A stretch of 64,000 nt of DNA from Arthrobacter sp. GMC3 (GCF_002929305.1 NZ_PJIO01000002.1:186001-250000); one strand, 5' to 3'. Shown: positions 27,290 to 36,364, counted from the first letter of the stretch. Translations and numbers: made by a program. The notes: a model not told the origin generated them from the letters alone.

Positions 27290-29325
27290 TGAGCCGGCGA
27301 AGTAAAGAAAAAGCATCGCTTGAACCGAAGCCTGTCGACTCCGACTTTGGCGAGCTGGATGAACTCGAGGAAGACTACAAACCGAGTGAGGCCGACGGCG
27401 ACATGTTCGGCGGCACCCCTGCCAAGAAGGCTGAGCACTTCTGGCCTTCGGCTAAACGGCTCATGGGACTATTGCGGCCGGAACGTCGCCAGTTCTTCTT
27501 CGTGGTGCTCCTGGTGGCCGGTTCGGTGGTTTTCACTGTCATCGCCCCGAAAGTGCTCGGCAAGGCCATGGACACCATCTTCAACGGTGTCATTGGCTCC
27601 CAGCTGCCCGCGAATGTTCCTCTCGATCAGATCGTCGCTGCGCAACGCGCGGCAGGCAATGGGCAGTTCGCCGACATGTTGGTCAAGGCCCAGATTGTCC
27701 CCGGACAGGGCATTGATTTTGTTGAACTGAGCCGGTTCATCGTCATTGTGCTGGCCCTTTACATGGTGGCATCGGTGCTGATGTGGCTACAGGGATTCCT
27801 CCTCAACGCCCTGGTCATGCGGGTGGTGTTCCGGCTTCGCGAGGACATTGAACGCAAGCTTAACCGGCTGCCGCTTGGCTACTTTGACACCCGCCAGCGC
27901 GGTGACCTCATGTCCCGGGTCACCAACGATGTGGACAACATCCAGGCGGCGCTGCAACAATCCTTCTCTCAACTAGTCCAGTCGGTGCTCACAGTTTTGG
28001 GCATTGGGGTGATGATGTTCATCGTCTCGTGGCAACTTGCCCTGATAGCCCTCATTGCACTGCCCCTTTCGGCCGTCATTGCCGGCGTCATCGGTGCCCG
28101 GTCTCAGAAGTTGTTCGCGGCCCAGTGGAAGAGTACGGGAACCCTCAACGGGCATGTGGAGGAGACCTTTTCCGGCCTGGAACTGGTGCGCGCCTACGGC
28201 CGCGATGCAGAGATGCTGGCCGAATTTGATGAGCATAACGAAAAGCTCTACAAGGCCTCCTTTGGCGCCCAATTTGTCTCCGGAATGATCATGCCAGCCA
28301 TGCAATTCGTCTCCTACCTTTCCTACGCGCTGGTCGCCGTCGTCGGTGGTGTTCGCGTTGCCAACGGTCAGATGACGCTTGGTGATGCCACCGCATTCAT
28401 CCAGTATTCACGCGAATTCTCCCAACCCATTGGCGAGATGGCGGGGGTTGCAAACATGATCCAATCCGGGGTGGCATCGGCGGAACGGACCTTTGAACTG
28501 CTCGACGCCGACGAACAGGAAGAGGACGACGTCAAGGCGGAGCTTCCAGCTCAAACGGACGGCCACGTCAGATTCGATCAGGTCTCGTTTAGCTATTCCC
28601 CAGAAACCCCGCTCATCCACGACGTGTCCTTCACCGTAGAGCCCGGACAAACCGTGGCGATCGTTGGTCCCACGGGGGCAGGAAAAACCACCCTGGTGAA
28701 CCTTGTTCTGCGCTTCTACGAGGTGACAGGCGGGCGAATCCTGCTCGACGGCATCGATACCCGGGAACTATCCCGTGAACAAGTGCGCTCCCAGGTGGGC
28801 ATGGTCCTCCAGGACGCGTGGCTGTTCGAAGGAACCATCCGGGAAAACATTCGCTACGGCAGGCTGGACGCCACCGATGAAGAAATCATGGAAGCAGCCA
28901 AGGCCACCATGGTGGACCGCTTCGTGCGGCAACTGCCCGACGGCTATGACACAGTCCTTGATGCTGACGGCGGTAGCGTCTCCGCGGGCGAACGCCAGCT
29001 GATCACCATTGCCAGGGCCTTCATCGCCAATCCGTCATTATTGATCCTGGATGAGGCAACGTCGTCGGTTGATACCCGAACCGAGTTGCTGGTGCAGCAT
29101 GCCATGGCGGCACTGCGCACCGATCGGACCTCGTTTGTCATTGCGCACAGGCTCTCCACCATCAGGGATGCCCACACCATCTTGGTCATGGAGGACGGGG
29201 ACATCGTGGAGCACGGCAACCACGCTCAGCTGCTAGAGCGCGAAGGCGCCTACTACAAGCTCTACATGACCCAGTTCCACGGCGGGCACGAGCTGGAGGG
29301 CGAGGTTTCGGCCGAGGCACACTAA
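27289..29325 (+). CDS. ABC exporter half-transporter, catalytic subunit
   Basis: A 678-residue partner of the preceding protein. A charged cytoplasmic N-terminal extension of about 50 residues is followed by six helices. The first extracellular loop (about residues 100-150) is unusually long. Walker A is GPTGAGKT at 460-467 and Walker B ends in Asp588-Glu589 (LLILDEATS), so this subunit keeps the catalytic Glu. Its signature motif, however, is VSAGE (564-568) instead of LSGGQ. This motif would face the degenerate site of the partner. The pair is therefore a heterodimer with one consensus and one degenerate ATP site. Confidence 0.9.
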   Translation: MSRRSKEKASLEPKPVDSDFGELDELEEDYKPSEADGDMFGGTPAKKAEHFWPSAKRLMGLLRPERRQFFFVVLLVAGSVVFTVIAPKVLGKAMDTIFNGVIGSQLPANVPLDQIVAAQRAAGNGQFADMLVKAQIVPGQGIDFVELSRFIVIVLALYMVASVLMWLQGFLLNALVMRVVFRLREDIERKLNRLPLGYFDTRQRGDLMSRVTNDVDNIQAALQQSFSQLVQSVLTVLGIGVMMFIVSWQLALIALIALPLSAVIAGVIGARSQKLFAAQWKSTGTLNGHVEETFSGLELVRAYGRDAEMLAEFDEHNEKLYKASFGAQFVSGMIMPAMQFVSYLSYALVAVVGGVRVANGQMTLGDATAFIQYSREFSQPIGEMAGVANMIQSGVASAERTFELLDADEQEEDDVKAELPAQTDGHVRFDQVSFSYSPETPLIHDVSFTVEPGQTVAIVGPTGAGKTTLVNLVLRFYEVTGGRILLDGIDTRELSREQVRSQVGMVLQDAWLFEGTIRENIRYGRLDATDEEIMEAAKATMVDRFVRQLPDGYDTVLDADGGSVSAGERQLITIARAFIANPSLLILDEATSSVDTRTELLVQHAMAALRTDRTSFVIAHRLSTIRDAHTILVMEDGDIVEHGNHAQLLEREGAYYKLYMTQFHGGHELEGEVSAEAH

Positions 29326-29408
29326 CGGCCGGTAGCGGGCGGCGGACCAGGATTTTTCCGGCGACTATCCGACGCGTCGGCCGCGGGTGTCTCCATTGCG
29401 TCGCCTAC

Positions 29409-29429
29409 AAAAAATCCCGGCTTCGCCGG
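29409..29429 (-). terminator. Terminator of hutG
   Basis: On the minus strand, CCGGC-GAA-GCCGG is followed by GATTTTTT, a compact intrinsic terminator. It directly abuts the hutG stop codon. Confidence 0.7.
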
Positions 29430-29430
29430 C

Positions 29431-30390
29431 CTAGCGCAGCAGGGTGTCGATGAGCCGGGCCGCCACCTTGGCGGTTCGGCTGTCGATGTCGAATTCCGGG
29501 TTCAGCTCCGCCACGTCAAAATGGAACAGTTTCCCGCTTTGGGCCACTTGGCGGCATACTGCCGAGATGACCGGCAACGGCACCCCGTAGGCGGCTGGCG
29601 CACTGACCCCGGGCGCCACGGCGGCGGGAAGGACGTCTAGATCAATGGTCAGATAGACGACGTCCACGGTCTCCAAAAAGGCTGACACAAATTCCTGCGT
29701 CCGCTGCGACGAGCAGTCTTCGTCCAGGAGGTACTTCACGTCCAGCTCGTGTGCGGTGTCGAAGAGCGCCCGGGTGTTATTGGGTTCGCTGATGCCGACG
29801 ACGGCGTAGTTGAGTTCGCGGTCTGCGGCGGCCTCGGCGCGGGCCATTTGCAGGAACGGCGTCCCGGAACTGGGGGAGGGGTCGTTGCGCAGGTCAAAAT
29901 GTGCGTCAAGGTTCAGCACGCCCAGCCGTGCACCGTTGCCCACCGCGGCCGTCGCGGCCACGCCCAGGTAGCTGGCAAAGGCGGTCTCGTGTCCGCCGCC
30001 GAGGACAAAGGTGAGGTAGCCGGCGTCGAGCATTTGGGTCAGGGCACGTCCGGCCCTTTTCTGACCTTCCTCGAGCAAGTCCTCGCGCACGGTGACGTCA
30101 CCAACATCGGTGACACTGCGAGTGCCATGGAAGGCCAGTGACCCCAGAGCCGCGCGGATGGCAGCGGGCGCTGCTGCGGCGCCCACCCGGCCCTTGTTGC
30201 GAAAGACTCCGGCGTCAGAAGAAAAACCGAGAAGGGCGGCCTGGCCCGGTGTTTCGGCGGTGGCTTCTTCAACCACGCCCGTGGGGGTGGCAACAGCCTG
30301 CCACCAGCGACGGTGTGCCGGCCCGTCGCCGTCGTTCCTCCCCGACCAGGCAACAGGGGCGGTGTCCACGGCAAGTAAAGAGAGATCCAT
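29431..30390 (-). CDS. hutG: Formimidoylglutamase (arginase/ureohydrolase family)
   Basis: A 319-residue enzyme of the ureohydrolase superfamily. It probably splits N-formimidoyl-glutamate into glutamate and formamide, the last step of one histidine breakdown route. The two-Mn site is complete: GGGHETA, NLDAHFDLR and YLTIDLDVLP. The N terminus GFSSDAGVFRNKGRVGAAAAP matches HutG better than agmatinase. I chose the ATG at 30390 with GGGAGC upstream. hutH lies 4 kb away on the other strand, beyond the ABC exporter. Agmatinase or arginase activity is less likely but not excluded. Confidence 0.85.
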   Translation of the reverse strand: MDLSLLAVDTAPVAWSGRNDGDGPAHRRWWQAVATPTGVVEEATAETPGQAALLGFSSDAGVFRNKGRVGAAAAPAAIRAALGSLAFHGTRSVTDVGDVTVREDLLEEGQKRAGRALTQMLDAGYLTFVLGGGHETAFASYLGVAATAAVGNGARLGVLNLDAHFDLRNDPSPSSGTPFLQMARAEAAADRELNYAVVGISEPNNTRALFDTAHELDVKYLLDEDCSSQRTQEFVSAFLETVDVVYLTIDLDVLPAAVAPGVSAPAAYGVPLPVISAVCRQVAQSGKLFHFDVAELNPEFDIDSRTAKVAARLIDTLLR

Positions 30391-30474
30391 GCTCCCAGAT
30401 AACCGCACCCCGGCTCGGAGCGCCAGCCAACCGGGGTATCGGGCGTCTGGCAGGGCAGATTTTGTCCGTTAATG

Positions 30475-30546
30475 CGTGAAAGCGGCGCCAACTCGCGAAA
30501 CGCCCGGCAAAATACGCCGTCATTGCGAGTTGGCGCCGCTTTCACG
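30475..30546. repeat. Dispersed palindromic repeat, family A copy 2 (intact)
   Basis: Perfect 22-base inverted arms (30475-30496 and 30525-30546, core GCGGCGCCAACTCGC) enclose 28 bases. Both the arms and the enclosed core are conserved in the degraded copy at 9899-9966. It lies between the hutG start and the end of the purine permease gene. Confidence 0.8.
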
Positions 30547-30576
30547 TACGCAAGGTGTGCGTGGAGGGCGCGGGGA

Positions 30577-32031
30577 CTATTTGATCCCGAACAGCCCTTC
30601 CAGGGTGCCAATGCCGAAGAAGACCAGGAATGCGCCGGCAACAACCCACATCAATGGGTGTACTTCCTTAGCCCGTCCCTGGACGGCGCGGATCAGGACG
30701 AAAGCGATGAATCCGGCGCCCAGGCCGTTGGCGATGGAGTAGGTGAACGGCATAAGAATGAACGTCAGGAAGGCCGGGATTGCAATGCCCCAGTCGGACC
30801 AGTCGATCTTGCCTACCTGCGAGACCATCATGAAACCAACTACGACAAGTGCCGGGGCCACTGCCTCGAACGGGACCAGGGAGATCAGCGGGGTGAAGAA
30901 CATGGCCACGATCAGCAACAAGCCAGTGACCACCGAGGCCAGACCCGTGCGTGCGCCTTCACCGATGCCGGCACCGGATTCCACGAAGATCTGGTTCGAG
31001 GAGACGGAGGTTCCACCACCGGCGATTGCACCAAATGCGTCGACAAGCAGCACGCGGTTGACGTTGGGGATGTTGCCATCCTTGTCCATGGTGCCGGCCT
31101 CGGAGGCCAGGCCCACCATGGTGCCCATGGCATCAAAGAAGATGCTGAGCAGGATGCTGAAGGCCAACAACGCAGCGGCAAGGCCGCCCAGCTGCGCAAA
31201 TGAACCGAACAAGTTGAACTGGCCAAAGAGGCTCAAGTCCGGCGGGGTCAGGCCGGAGAAGTTCGGGACCACCAGCGACCAGCCCAGCGGGTTGGCGTTC
31301 TTGCCGTCAAAGGACGGCCCGATGTGAAGGGTCATTTCCAGGACGTTGGCCAAAACCGTGGCGGCAATGATGCCTATCAAAATGGCGCCCTTGACCTTGC
31401 GGATCACCAAGGCGATGGTCAGGATCAGGCCAACAATGAACACCAGGGTGGGCCAGCCCACGAGCTTGCCGTCAAAGCCAAGACCCACGGGAACTGTGGT
31501 GCCGGCGACGTCGGGGATGCGGCGCACAAAACCGGCATTGACCAGGCCGATGAGGGCGATAAACATACCAATACCGACCACAATGGCCGTTTTAAGTCCG
31601 GCCGGGACCGCGTTGAAGACAGCTGTCCGGAAACCGGTGAGCACCAAGATGAACATGGTGATACCTGAGAGGACCACCAGGCCCATCATGTCCGGCCAGG
31701 TCAGGCCGGGGTGGGAGGCGACTGTTACGGCCACAAACGCGTTCACGCCCAGGCCGGTTGCCAGTGCGAACGGGTGCTTGCCCCAGGCGCCCATGGCGAT
31801 GGTGAGGACACCGGCAACAAGTGCGGTCATGGCGGCAACGCGTGCCGGGCCCAAGAAGGCGCCTGAAGAGTCGGCACCGCCAAGGATCAGCGGGTTCAGC
31901 ACCACAATGTAGCTCATGGCGAAGAACGTGGCGAAACCTCCGCGAATTTCTCGCGAATAGTTCGAGCCACGCTCGGTAATCTTGAAGTATTTGTCGACAG
32001 CTGACAAACGGGAATCCGTCTTGGTTGCCAT
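30577..32031 (-). CDS. NCS2-family purine permease (AzgA/PbuG type)
   Basis: A 484-residue membrane protein with about 12-14 helices that imports purine bases, probably hypoxanthine, guanine or adenine. It begins with a soluble segment ending in REIRGGFATFFAMSYIVVLNP, and has ALATGLGVNAFVA and LSIFFDAMGTMVGLASEAG, which are typical of the AzgA/PbuG branch rather than the uracil/xanthine branch. GGAGGG lies eight bases before the ATG at 32031. No purine riboswitch could be recognised in the upstream region. Confidence 0.92.
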   Translation of the reverse strand: MATKTDSRLSAVDKYFKITERGSNYSREIRGGFATFFAMSYIVVLNPLILGGADSSGAFLGPARVAAMTALVAGVLTIAMGAWGKHPFALATGLGVNAFVAVTVASHPGLTWPDMMGLVVLSGITMFILVLTGFRTAVFNAVPAGLKTAIVVGIGMFIALIGLVNAGFVRRIPDVAGTTVPVGLGFDGKLVGWPTLVFIVGLILTIALVIRKVKGAILIGIIAATVLANVLEMTLHIGPSFDGKNANPLGWSLVVPNFSGLTPPDLSLFGQFNLFGSFAQLGGLAAALLAFSILLSIFFDAMGTMVGLASEAGTMDKDGNIPNVNRVLLVDAFGAIAGGGTSVSSNQIFVESGAGIGEGARTGLASVVTGLLLIVAMFFTPLISLVPFEAVAPALVVVGFMMVSQVGKIDWSDWGIAIPAFLTFILMPFTYSIANGLGAGFIAFVLIRAVQGRAKEVHPLMWVVAGAFLVFFGIGTLEGLFGIK

Positions 32032-32265
32032 TAAGGAGCCCTCCGGGCGAAGTGAAAAGAAATTTGGTTATTTGAGCAAATCTTAGCCGGAAATGGGGTG
32101 GCCCATAATAGTCGTGACGGCCCGGTTTCTGCCGGTTTTCCGCCTTCGACGGCGGGGCTTCCTCCGGCGTCCTTGGCACCTTGCGCCCCGGGTTTTATAG
32201 GGAAACTCCCATATGCCCGGGTTATGGTGGGGTGCTGATCTTCATCAATTTAAGGAATTCAAGCC
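32032..32265. other. Divergent region with several stem-loops
   Basis: Between the purine permease and copC the sequence contains CCGCC-loop-GGCGG and CCGG-loop-CCGG hairpins near 32120-32160. A larger hairpin with CCCGGG outer arms and a GGGAaacTCCC inner stem lies near 32190-32222. It could be a structured leader for either gene. It does not match any riboswitch consensus I know. Confidence 0.35.
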
Positions 32266-32883
32266 GTGAAAAGCCCCTTCCAACACCGGGTTAATGAGAC
32301 CAACATGACAAACACCAGAGGCAAAATGGTCCTGTGGAGGGCCCTCGCAGGCGCCGCCGTCGTCCTCATGGCACTCCTGGGCGGGTCAGGAGCGGCGCTG
32401 GCCCATGACGCGGTTGAGGGAACGGCGCCTGCCGACGGCTCCTCCGTCGCAACGGTCCCGGAGAAGGTCACTGTCACGCTGTCGAACACTCCGGCAAGCA
32501 TTGGCTCGCAAATCAACGTGGTTGATGCAAGTGGCACCAACTGGTCTGCCGGCACAGTGGAGGTGCTCGATAACGTTGCCACACAGCAGCTGAAGCCGGG
32601 CGCCCCTGCAGGGAAGTACACGGTGCAATGGCGCCTGGTGTCTTCCGACGGTCACCCTATTGAAGGGCAGTTCGTCTTTACCGCCGCGGCCGCCGCAGGG
32701 GCCGGCAGCGGCGCTGTGGCCGGTCCGCTGCAGTCGGTTCAGGAAGTATCGCCAGCCGCCACCGCCAAGACCCCTGATAGTGGTGGGGTGCCGTGGAGCG
32801 TGTTTGGGCTGGTTGGAGTCTTGGTAGTGGTTGTTGTAGCCATGGTGGTTGTGGCCAAGCGCCGGCTGGGTGCTGACGACTAG
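32266..32883 (+). CDS. CopC/YobA-family copper-binding protein, membrane-anchored
   Basis: A 205-residue exported protein. The GTG at 32266 has AAGGAA eight bases upstream; ATG 32305 is a shorter alternative. The signal peptide ends ALA before His47, so the mature protein starts with His. Together with Asp128 and His130 in SSDGHP this gives the Cu(II) site of CopC proteins. A Ser/Ala/Pro linker leads to a C-terminal membrane helix and KRR stop-transfer sequence. It probably handles copper outside the membrane. No copD-like gene follows, so it stands alone. Confidence 0.9.
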   Translation: MKSPFQHRVNETNMTNTRGKMVLWRALAGAAVVLMALLGGSGAALAHDAVEGTAPADGSSVATVPEKVTVTLSNTPASIGSQINVVDASGTNWSAGTVEVLDNVATQQLKPGAPAGKYTVQWRLVSSDGHPIEGQFVFTAAAAAGAGSGAVAGPLQSVQEVSPAATAKTPDSGGVPWSVFGLVGVLVVVVVAMVVVAKRRLGADD

Positions 32884-32892
32884 CGCCACCGC

Positions 32893-33516
32893 CTAAGCGG
32901 GGATGAGTACCGCGGCGCCGCTGCGGGCGGCACGACGTGCGGAGATTGAAGCCCCCGCACGCTTGGCTTGGTGCAGAATTTCATGAGTGGTGGGAACTAC
33001 CAGGTCACCCACCCCCACTAGATACAAGCCCAGCGAATGCATGGCTGCCGTGAGCTCATGGCTGGTGTTCACACCCACACTGTGCAGAACCCGGCGCAAC
33101 TGATTGAGTGCACCCCTGGTGAAGACCACGCTGTGTGCTGTGAGGGTACCTGTGGCCGTGTGGACGGTCCACTGGTGTTCCGTGTGCGCGTCGGTACTCT
33201 GGCGAGTTAACTGCAACGGGCTGGTGGCGGGACGGATGTCCAGGTGATGGCGGCGGGCGTAGTGTTCCAGCAGCCGGAGGATGTCCGTTCGCTCGCTCAG
33301 GGCATCGAGGCTGACGCCGCCGGTGGTGGGTGCAGGGGAACTCGGACCCAGGGGCCGGAAGCTGTCGACCACAATGGCGTCAATGCCCTGGCGGTTGAGC
33401 TCTGCCGCCACGGCCAGTCCGGAAAAGCCGGATCCAATAACGATGGTGGTGGTGGTTTCCTCATGGGGCGGTTTCACCTGAGGCGTGGACGGGCACAGCG
33501 CAGCATTCACAAGCAA
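32893..33516 (-). CDS. Short FAD/NAD(P)-binding oxidoreductase
   Basis: A 207-residue protein with one Rossmann motif IVIGSGFSGLAVAAEL near residue 25, then SLDALSERTDILRLLEHYARRHHLDI, which resembles the N-terminal part of flavin monooxygenases. Full-length members are about twice as long and have a second GXGXXG motif, which is absent here, so this is a minimal or truncated relative. The start is TTG 33516 or GTG 33510, after GAGGAGG. It follows the lactone oxidase gene in the same direction with a 71-base gap. Confidence 0.6.
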   Translation of the reverse strand: MLVNAALCPSTPQVKPPHEETTTTIVIGSGFSGLAVAAELNRQGIDAIVVDSFRPLGPSSPAPTTGGVSLDALSERTDILRLLEHYARRHHLDIRPATSPLQLTRQSTDAHTEHQWTVHTATGTLTAHSVVFTRGALNQLRRVLHSVGVNTSHELTAAMHSLGLYLVGVGDLVVPTTHEILHQAKRAGASISARRAARSGAAVLIPA

Positions 33517-33587
33517 AATGCCTCCTCGAACGGTAGGAGAACTTACTGGGCGGCGCGGCCTGGAGCGAGGCTACGCCGTGGTGCGAA

Positions 33588-34910
33588 TTAAGAGAGTACC
33601 CGATCCAAATATGTGTTCCTGAACACGCGTTTTGGATCAACGGTACTGTGAACCCTACCGAACAATTCCAGCTCTGGGTAGAGATCTGAAAAGTCATTCG
33701 ACTGGAGAAAATGCCATTTACCCCAATGGGGTCGCCCCCCGTGGGCCCGGAAGATTTCCTCGGCCGCACGGAAGTAGTCAAAGGGGTCTGTCTTAACGTG
33801 TTGGTGGATGGCAATGTACCCGGTTTCACGGCCGTAGGCCGTGGACAAGGGAATGTCATCGGCGGCGGCACAGCGAACCTCCACAGGGAAGGATACGGTG
33901 AACCCGCGCCGTTTGATCATGGCGTTGAGTTCGGCCAGAACGTCCGGTATTTCCAGCAGGGGCATCGCATATTCCATCTCCCGGAAACGCACGGTGCGTT
34001 CAGTGGCGAACACTTTGTGCGAGGCGTCGGCGAATTCCCGATTGCCGACGAGTTGGGAGGCCATGGTGTTTACCCGCGGTATGACTGCCGGAACCTTAGC
34101 CGTGACCTGGCACAGCGCGGAAAAGAGCGTGTTGGACACCAGGACGTCATCCACTAAGTGGGATCTGGTGGACAGCGGCTTCACTCCCGCCGGCCCGCGC
34201 CCCAAAGGGTGCCTGGTGTTGCTTTTGGTTAATGCCACTTCGGTGTGTGGAAACCAGTAAAACTCAAAGTGGTCCGTGCTGCGTTGGCGCTCCACGAGTC
34301 CCTCGAGCACCTGTGCCAACGGTTCCGGACGTTCCACCGCGTGCAAGGTGAACGCCGGTACGCATTGCAGCGTCACCGAGACGATAATTCCTAACGCGCC
34401 CAACCCCACACGTGCGGCCGAAAACAATTCGGCGTTTTCTGACGCTGAGCAGTGCACCACCTCGCCGGTGCCAATGACCAACGTCAGGCCCACCACCTGG
34501 GTGGAAATGCCGCCAAAGGCCAGGCCTGTGCCATGGGTGCCGGTGGAGATAGCCCCGGCTATCGATTGCCTGTCGATGTCGCCCATGTTTGTCAGCGCCA
34601 GCCCATAGGGCCGGAGCAGGGCCGGGATGTCATAGAGCCGCGTTCCGCCAGCGAGCGTGACCTGCAAGGTTTCCCGGTTCACCGACTGCAGCCCGCTCAA
34701 CCCGTCAAGATGCAGCTGCACGCCGCTGGTCAAGGCAATGTCGGTGAAACTGTGGCCGGCCCCCACTGCTTTCACGGTGCTTTTTGCCAGCGGGGTCCCC
34801 GACTCTGCCGCGGCCGCAACCACTGCGGAGATTTCGCCCACTGTTGAGGCATGCACCACTCGGGATGGGCGGCATCGTTGGTCACCTGCCCAGTTGTGCC
34901 ACTCACTCAT
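33588..34910 (-). CDS. FAD-linked D-arabinono-1,4-lactone oxidase-like protein
   Basis: A 440-residue flavoprotein of the aldonolactone oxidase group. The N-terminal FAD domain has VKAVGAGHSFTDIA and GDIDRQSIAGAISTGTHGTG, where covalent-FAD members carry the conserved glycine-rich loop. The C-terminal ALO domain includes the typical end HWGKWHFLQSNDFSDLYPEL. It probably oxidises a sugar lactone or polyol using oxygen. It overlaps the upstream PLP-enzyme gene by four bases. Confidence 0.88.
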   Translation of the reverse strand: MSEWHNWAGDQRCRPSRVVHASTVGEISAVVAAAAESGTPLAKSTVKAVGAGHSFTDIALTSGVQLHLDGLSGLQSVNRETLQVTLAGGTRLYDIPALLRPYGLALTNMGDIDRQSIAGAISTGTHGTGLAFGGISTQVVGLTLVIGTGEVVHCSASENAELFSAARVGLGALGIIVSVTLQCVPAFTLHAVERPEPLAQVLEGLVERQRSTDHFEFYWFPHTEVALTKSNTRHPLGRGPAGVKPLSTRSHLVDDVLVSNTLFSALCQVTAKVPAVIPRVNTMASQLVGNREFADASHKVFATERTVRFREMEYAMPLLEIPDVLAELNAMIKRRGFTVSFPVEVRCAAADDIPLSTAYGRETGYIAIHQHVKTDPFDYFRAAEEIFRAHGGRPHWGKWHFLQSNDFSDLYPELELFGRVHSTVDPKRVFRNTYLDRVLS

Positions 34911-36217
34911 ACAAACGCCTTCCCTTCGCCACGGTATGTCAGCGCACCGCCCACGATTTTCCCGCCGTCGAGCAGCACAAGTTCATCAACATGCTCACAA
35001 ACCTCTCCAGATTTGGCGTGCCGGAACCAGACCTTGTCGCCTATGCGCAGCTGGGCCGCGGCAGCGCCGCGTAGAGGGGTCTGGACTTCGCCGGCGCCCT
35101 CCGTGCCCACCATGGTCAGCCCCGGCGGGTAGACGGGAACCGGGGACCTGTCCGCACCGGCGGGACCGGAGGCGATCCAGCCGCCACCGAGCACCGTGAC
35201 AATATCCGGTGTGGGGCGCCGCACCACTTGGGCGGCGAAGCCCACCGCGTGCGCCGGGCTGAAGCGCGAATACCCGTCAAAAAGTGTGGGCCCAAACAAT
35301 CCGGAGCCTGCGGCTAGCTCGGTGACAGAGGGATCCTGCGTAGTCAGTTCAAGACTTCCGGTTCCGCCGCCGTTGACGAATTCAAGGTCCACGATGTTCT
35401 CGACCGCAGCAACAACATTGCTTCTACGCTCAATGACCTCCGCCATGGAGGATCGCTGAATTTGTTTCAGGATCGTGGACTTGGCAAGGTCGGCCACTGG
35501 ATTTCCCGTGCGCGGGGTGTCCTGCAAGCCCGCGATTTGAGCTTCGTAGGCCATGAGTCCCACGAGTTGGAAGAGTGGGCGGTTCCCGAGCTTTCGTGAG
35601 GCAATGTCCAGCGTCATGCTGATGGCGTCGGCGCCGCTTCGCAAGGGGGAGCGGCGTACGCCAATGTGGCCGACGTCCCGGCCGCCCACCTGGGGCCGCC
35701 AGGAGGCGTCCAGATCAAGGGCAAGTCGGATCGGGGCGCCGGGAGGGGCGTCGGCTAGCGTGGCTGCCATCCAGTCCAGCTGCTCCGCGGAATCCACCAT
35801 CAAGGTCACCCGCGAACAAGCCTGCGGGTCTGCCGCCAGTGCGCGCAGGGCATGAGTGTCCGCCGTCGGATAGGCCACCACAACGTCGGTGAGCGCGTCA
35901 TCAGCGGCCAACCACAAGGCCTCGGGCAGCGTGAAGGCGAGGATCCCGGCATAACCTTCCTGGGCCAGCACTGCACGTAAAACGTCCTTGCTGCGGATCG
36001 ATTTGCTGGCTACGCGAATGGGCTTCCCGCCCGCGCGGCGAAGCAGCGATCCGGCGTTGAAGGACAGGGCTGGCACGTTCAAAACGGCCACGGGCGCCGA
36101 CAACTCGGCGCAGGCCGCACTGGCCAACCGCCACATTTCGGACTCCGCTGCACGGCTTGCAGGTGCGCTGGGCGCTGCCGTTCGACCACGGTGGACATCT
36201 GAGGGTAAAAGGTGCAT
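34907..36217 (-). CDS. Fold-III PLP enzyme: amino acid deaminase/aldolase (D-threonine aldolase-like)
   Basis: A 436-residue enzyme of the alanine-racemase-fold group. The PLP-binding lysine is in RVASKSIRSKDVL near residue 70. The C-terminal D-serine dehydratase-like domain includes FRHAKSGEVCEHVDELVLL, with the His and Cys expected for a metal site. Likely substrates are D-threonine or another beta-hydroxy D-amino acid. The ATG at 36217 was chosen; a TTG lies just before it. It is translationally coupled to the lactone oxidase, which suggests a joint pathway that I cannot name. Confidence 0.82.
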   Translation of the reverse strand: MHLLPSDVHRGRTAAPSAPASRAAESEMWRLASAACAELSAPVAVLNVPALSFNAGSLLRRAGGKPIRVASKSIRSKDVLRAVLAQEGYAGILAFTLPEALWLAADDALTDVVVAYPTADTHALRALAADPQACSRVTLMVDSAEQLDWMAATLADAPPGAPIRLALDLDASWRPQVGGRDVGHIGVRRSPLRSGADAISMTLDIASRKLGNRPLFQLVGLMAYEAQIAGLQDTPRTGNPVADLAKSTILKQIQRSSMAEVIERRSNVVAAVENIVDLEFVNGGGTGSLELTTQDPSVTELAAGSGLFGPTLFDGYSRFSPAHAVGFAAQVVRRPTPDIVTVLGGGWIASGPAGADRSPVPVYPPGLTMVGTEGAGEVQTPLRGAAAAQLRIGDKVWFRHAKSGEVCEHVDELVLLDGGKIVGGALTYRGEGKAFV

Positions 36218-36335
36218 CAAGGACGCCTACTTCGACTTAAGTGATGTTGCACACACCACTTTGCCACATGTTACTGGCAGGTAGAACCGTTGGCGGGCAT
36301 GTGACGCAGTACCGCGCCGACAGCGGGAGTGAGAC

Positions 36336-36364
36336 TTGACGTTGGCCTATGTTCGGACAATAGT
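36336..36364 (+). promoter_or_regulatory. Promoter of the universal stress protein gene
   Basis: TTGACG (36336-36341) and AATAGT (36359-36364) are separated by 17 bases. They lie upstream of the usp start at 36439, leaving a leader of about 70 bases. Confidence 0.5.

Noticed and set aside
32032-32265. Purine riboswitch upstream of the purine permease
   Set aside because: The three-way junction consensus and conserved loop sequences are absent.
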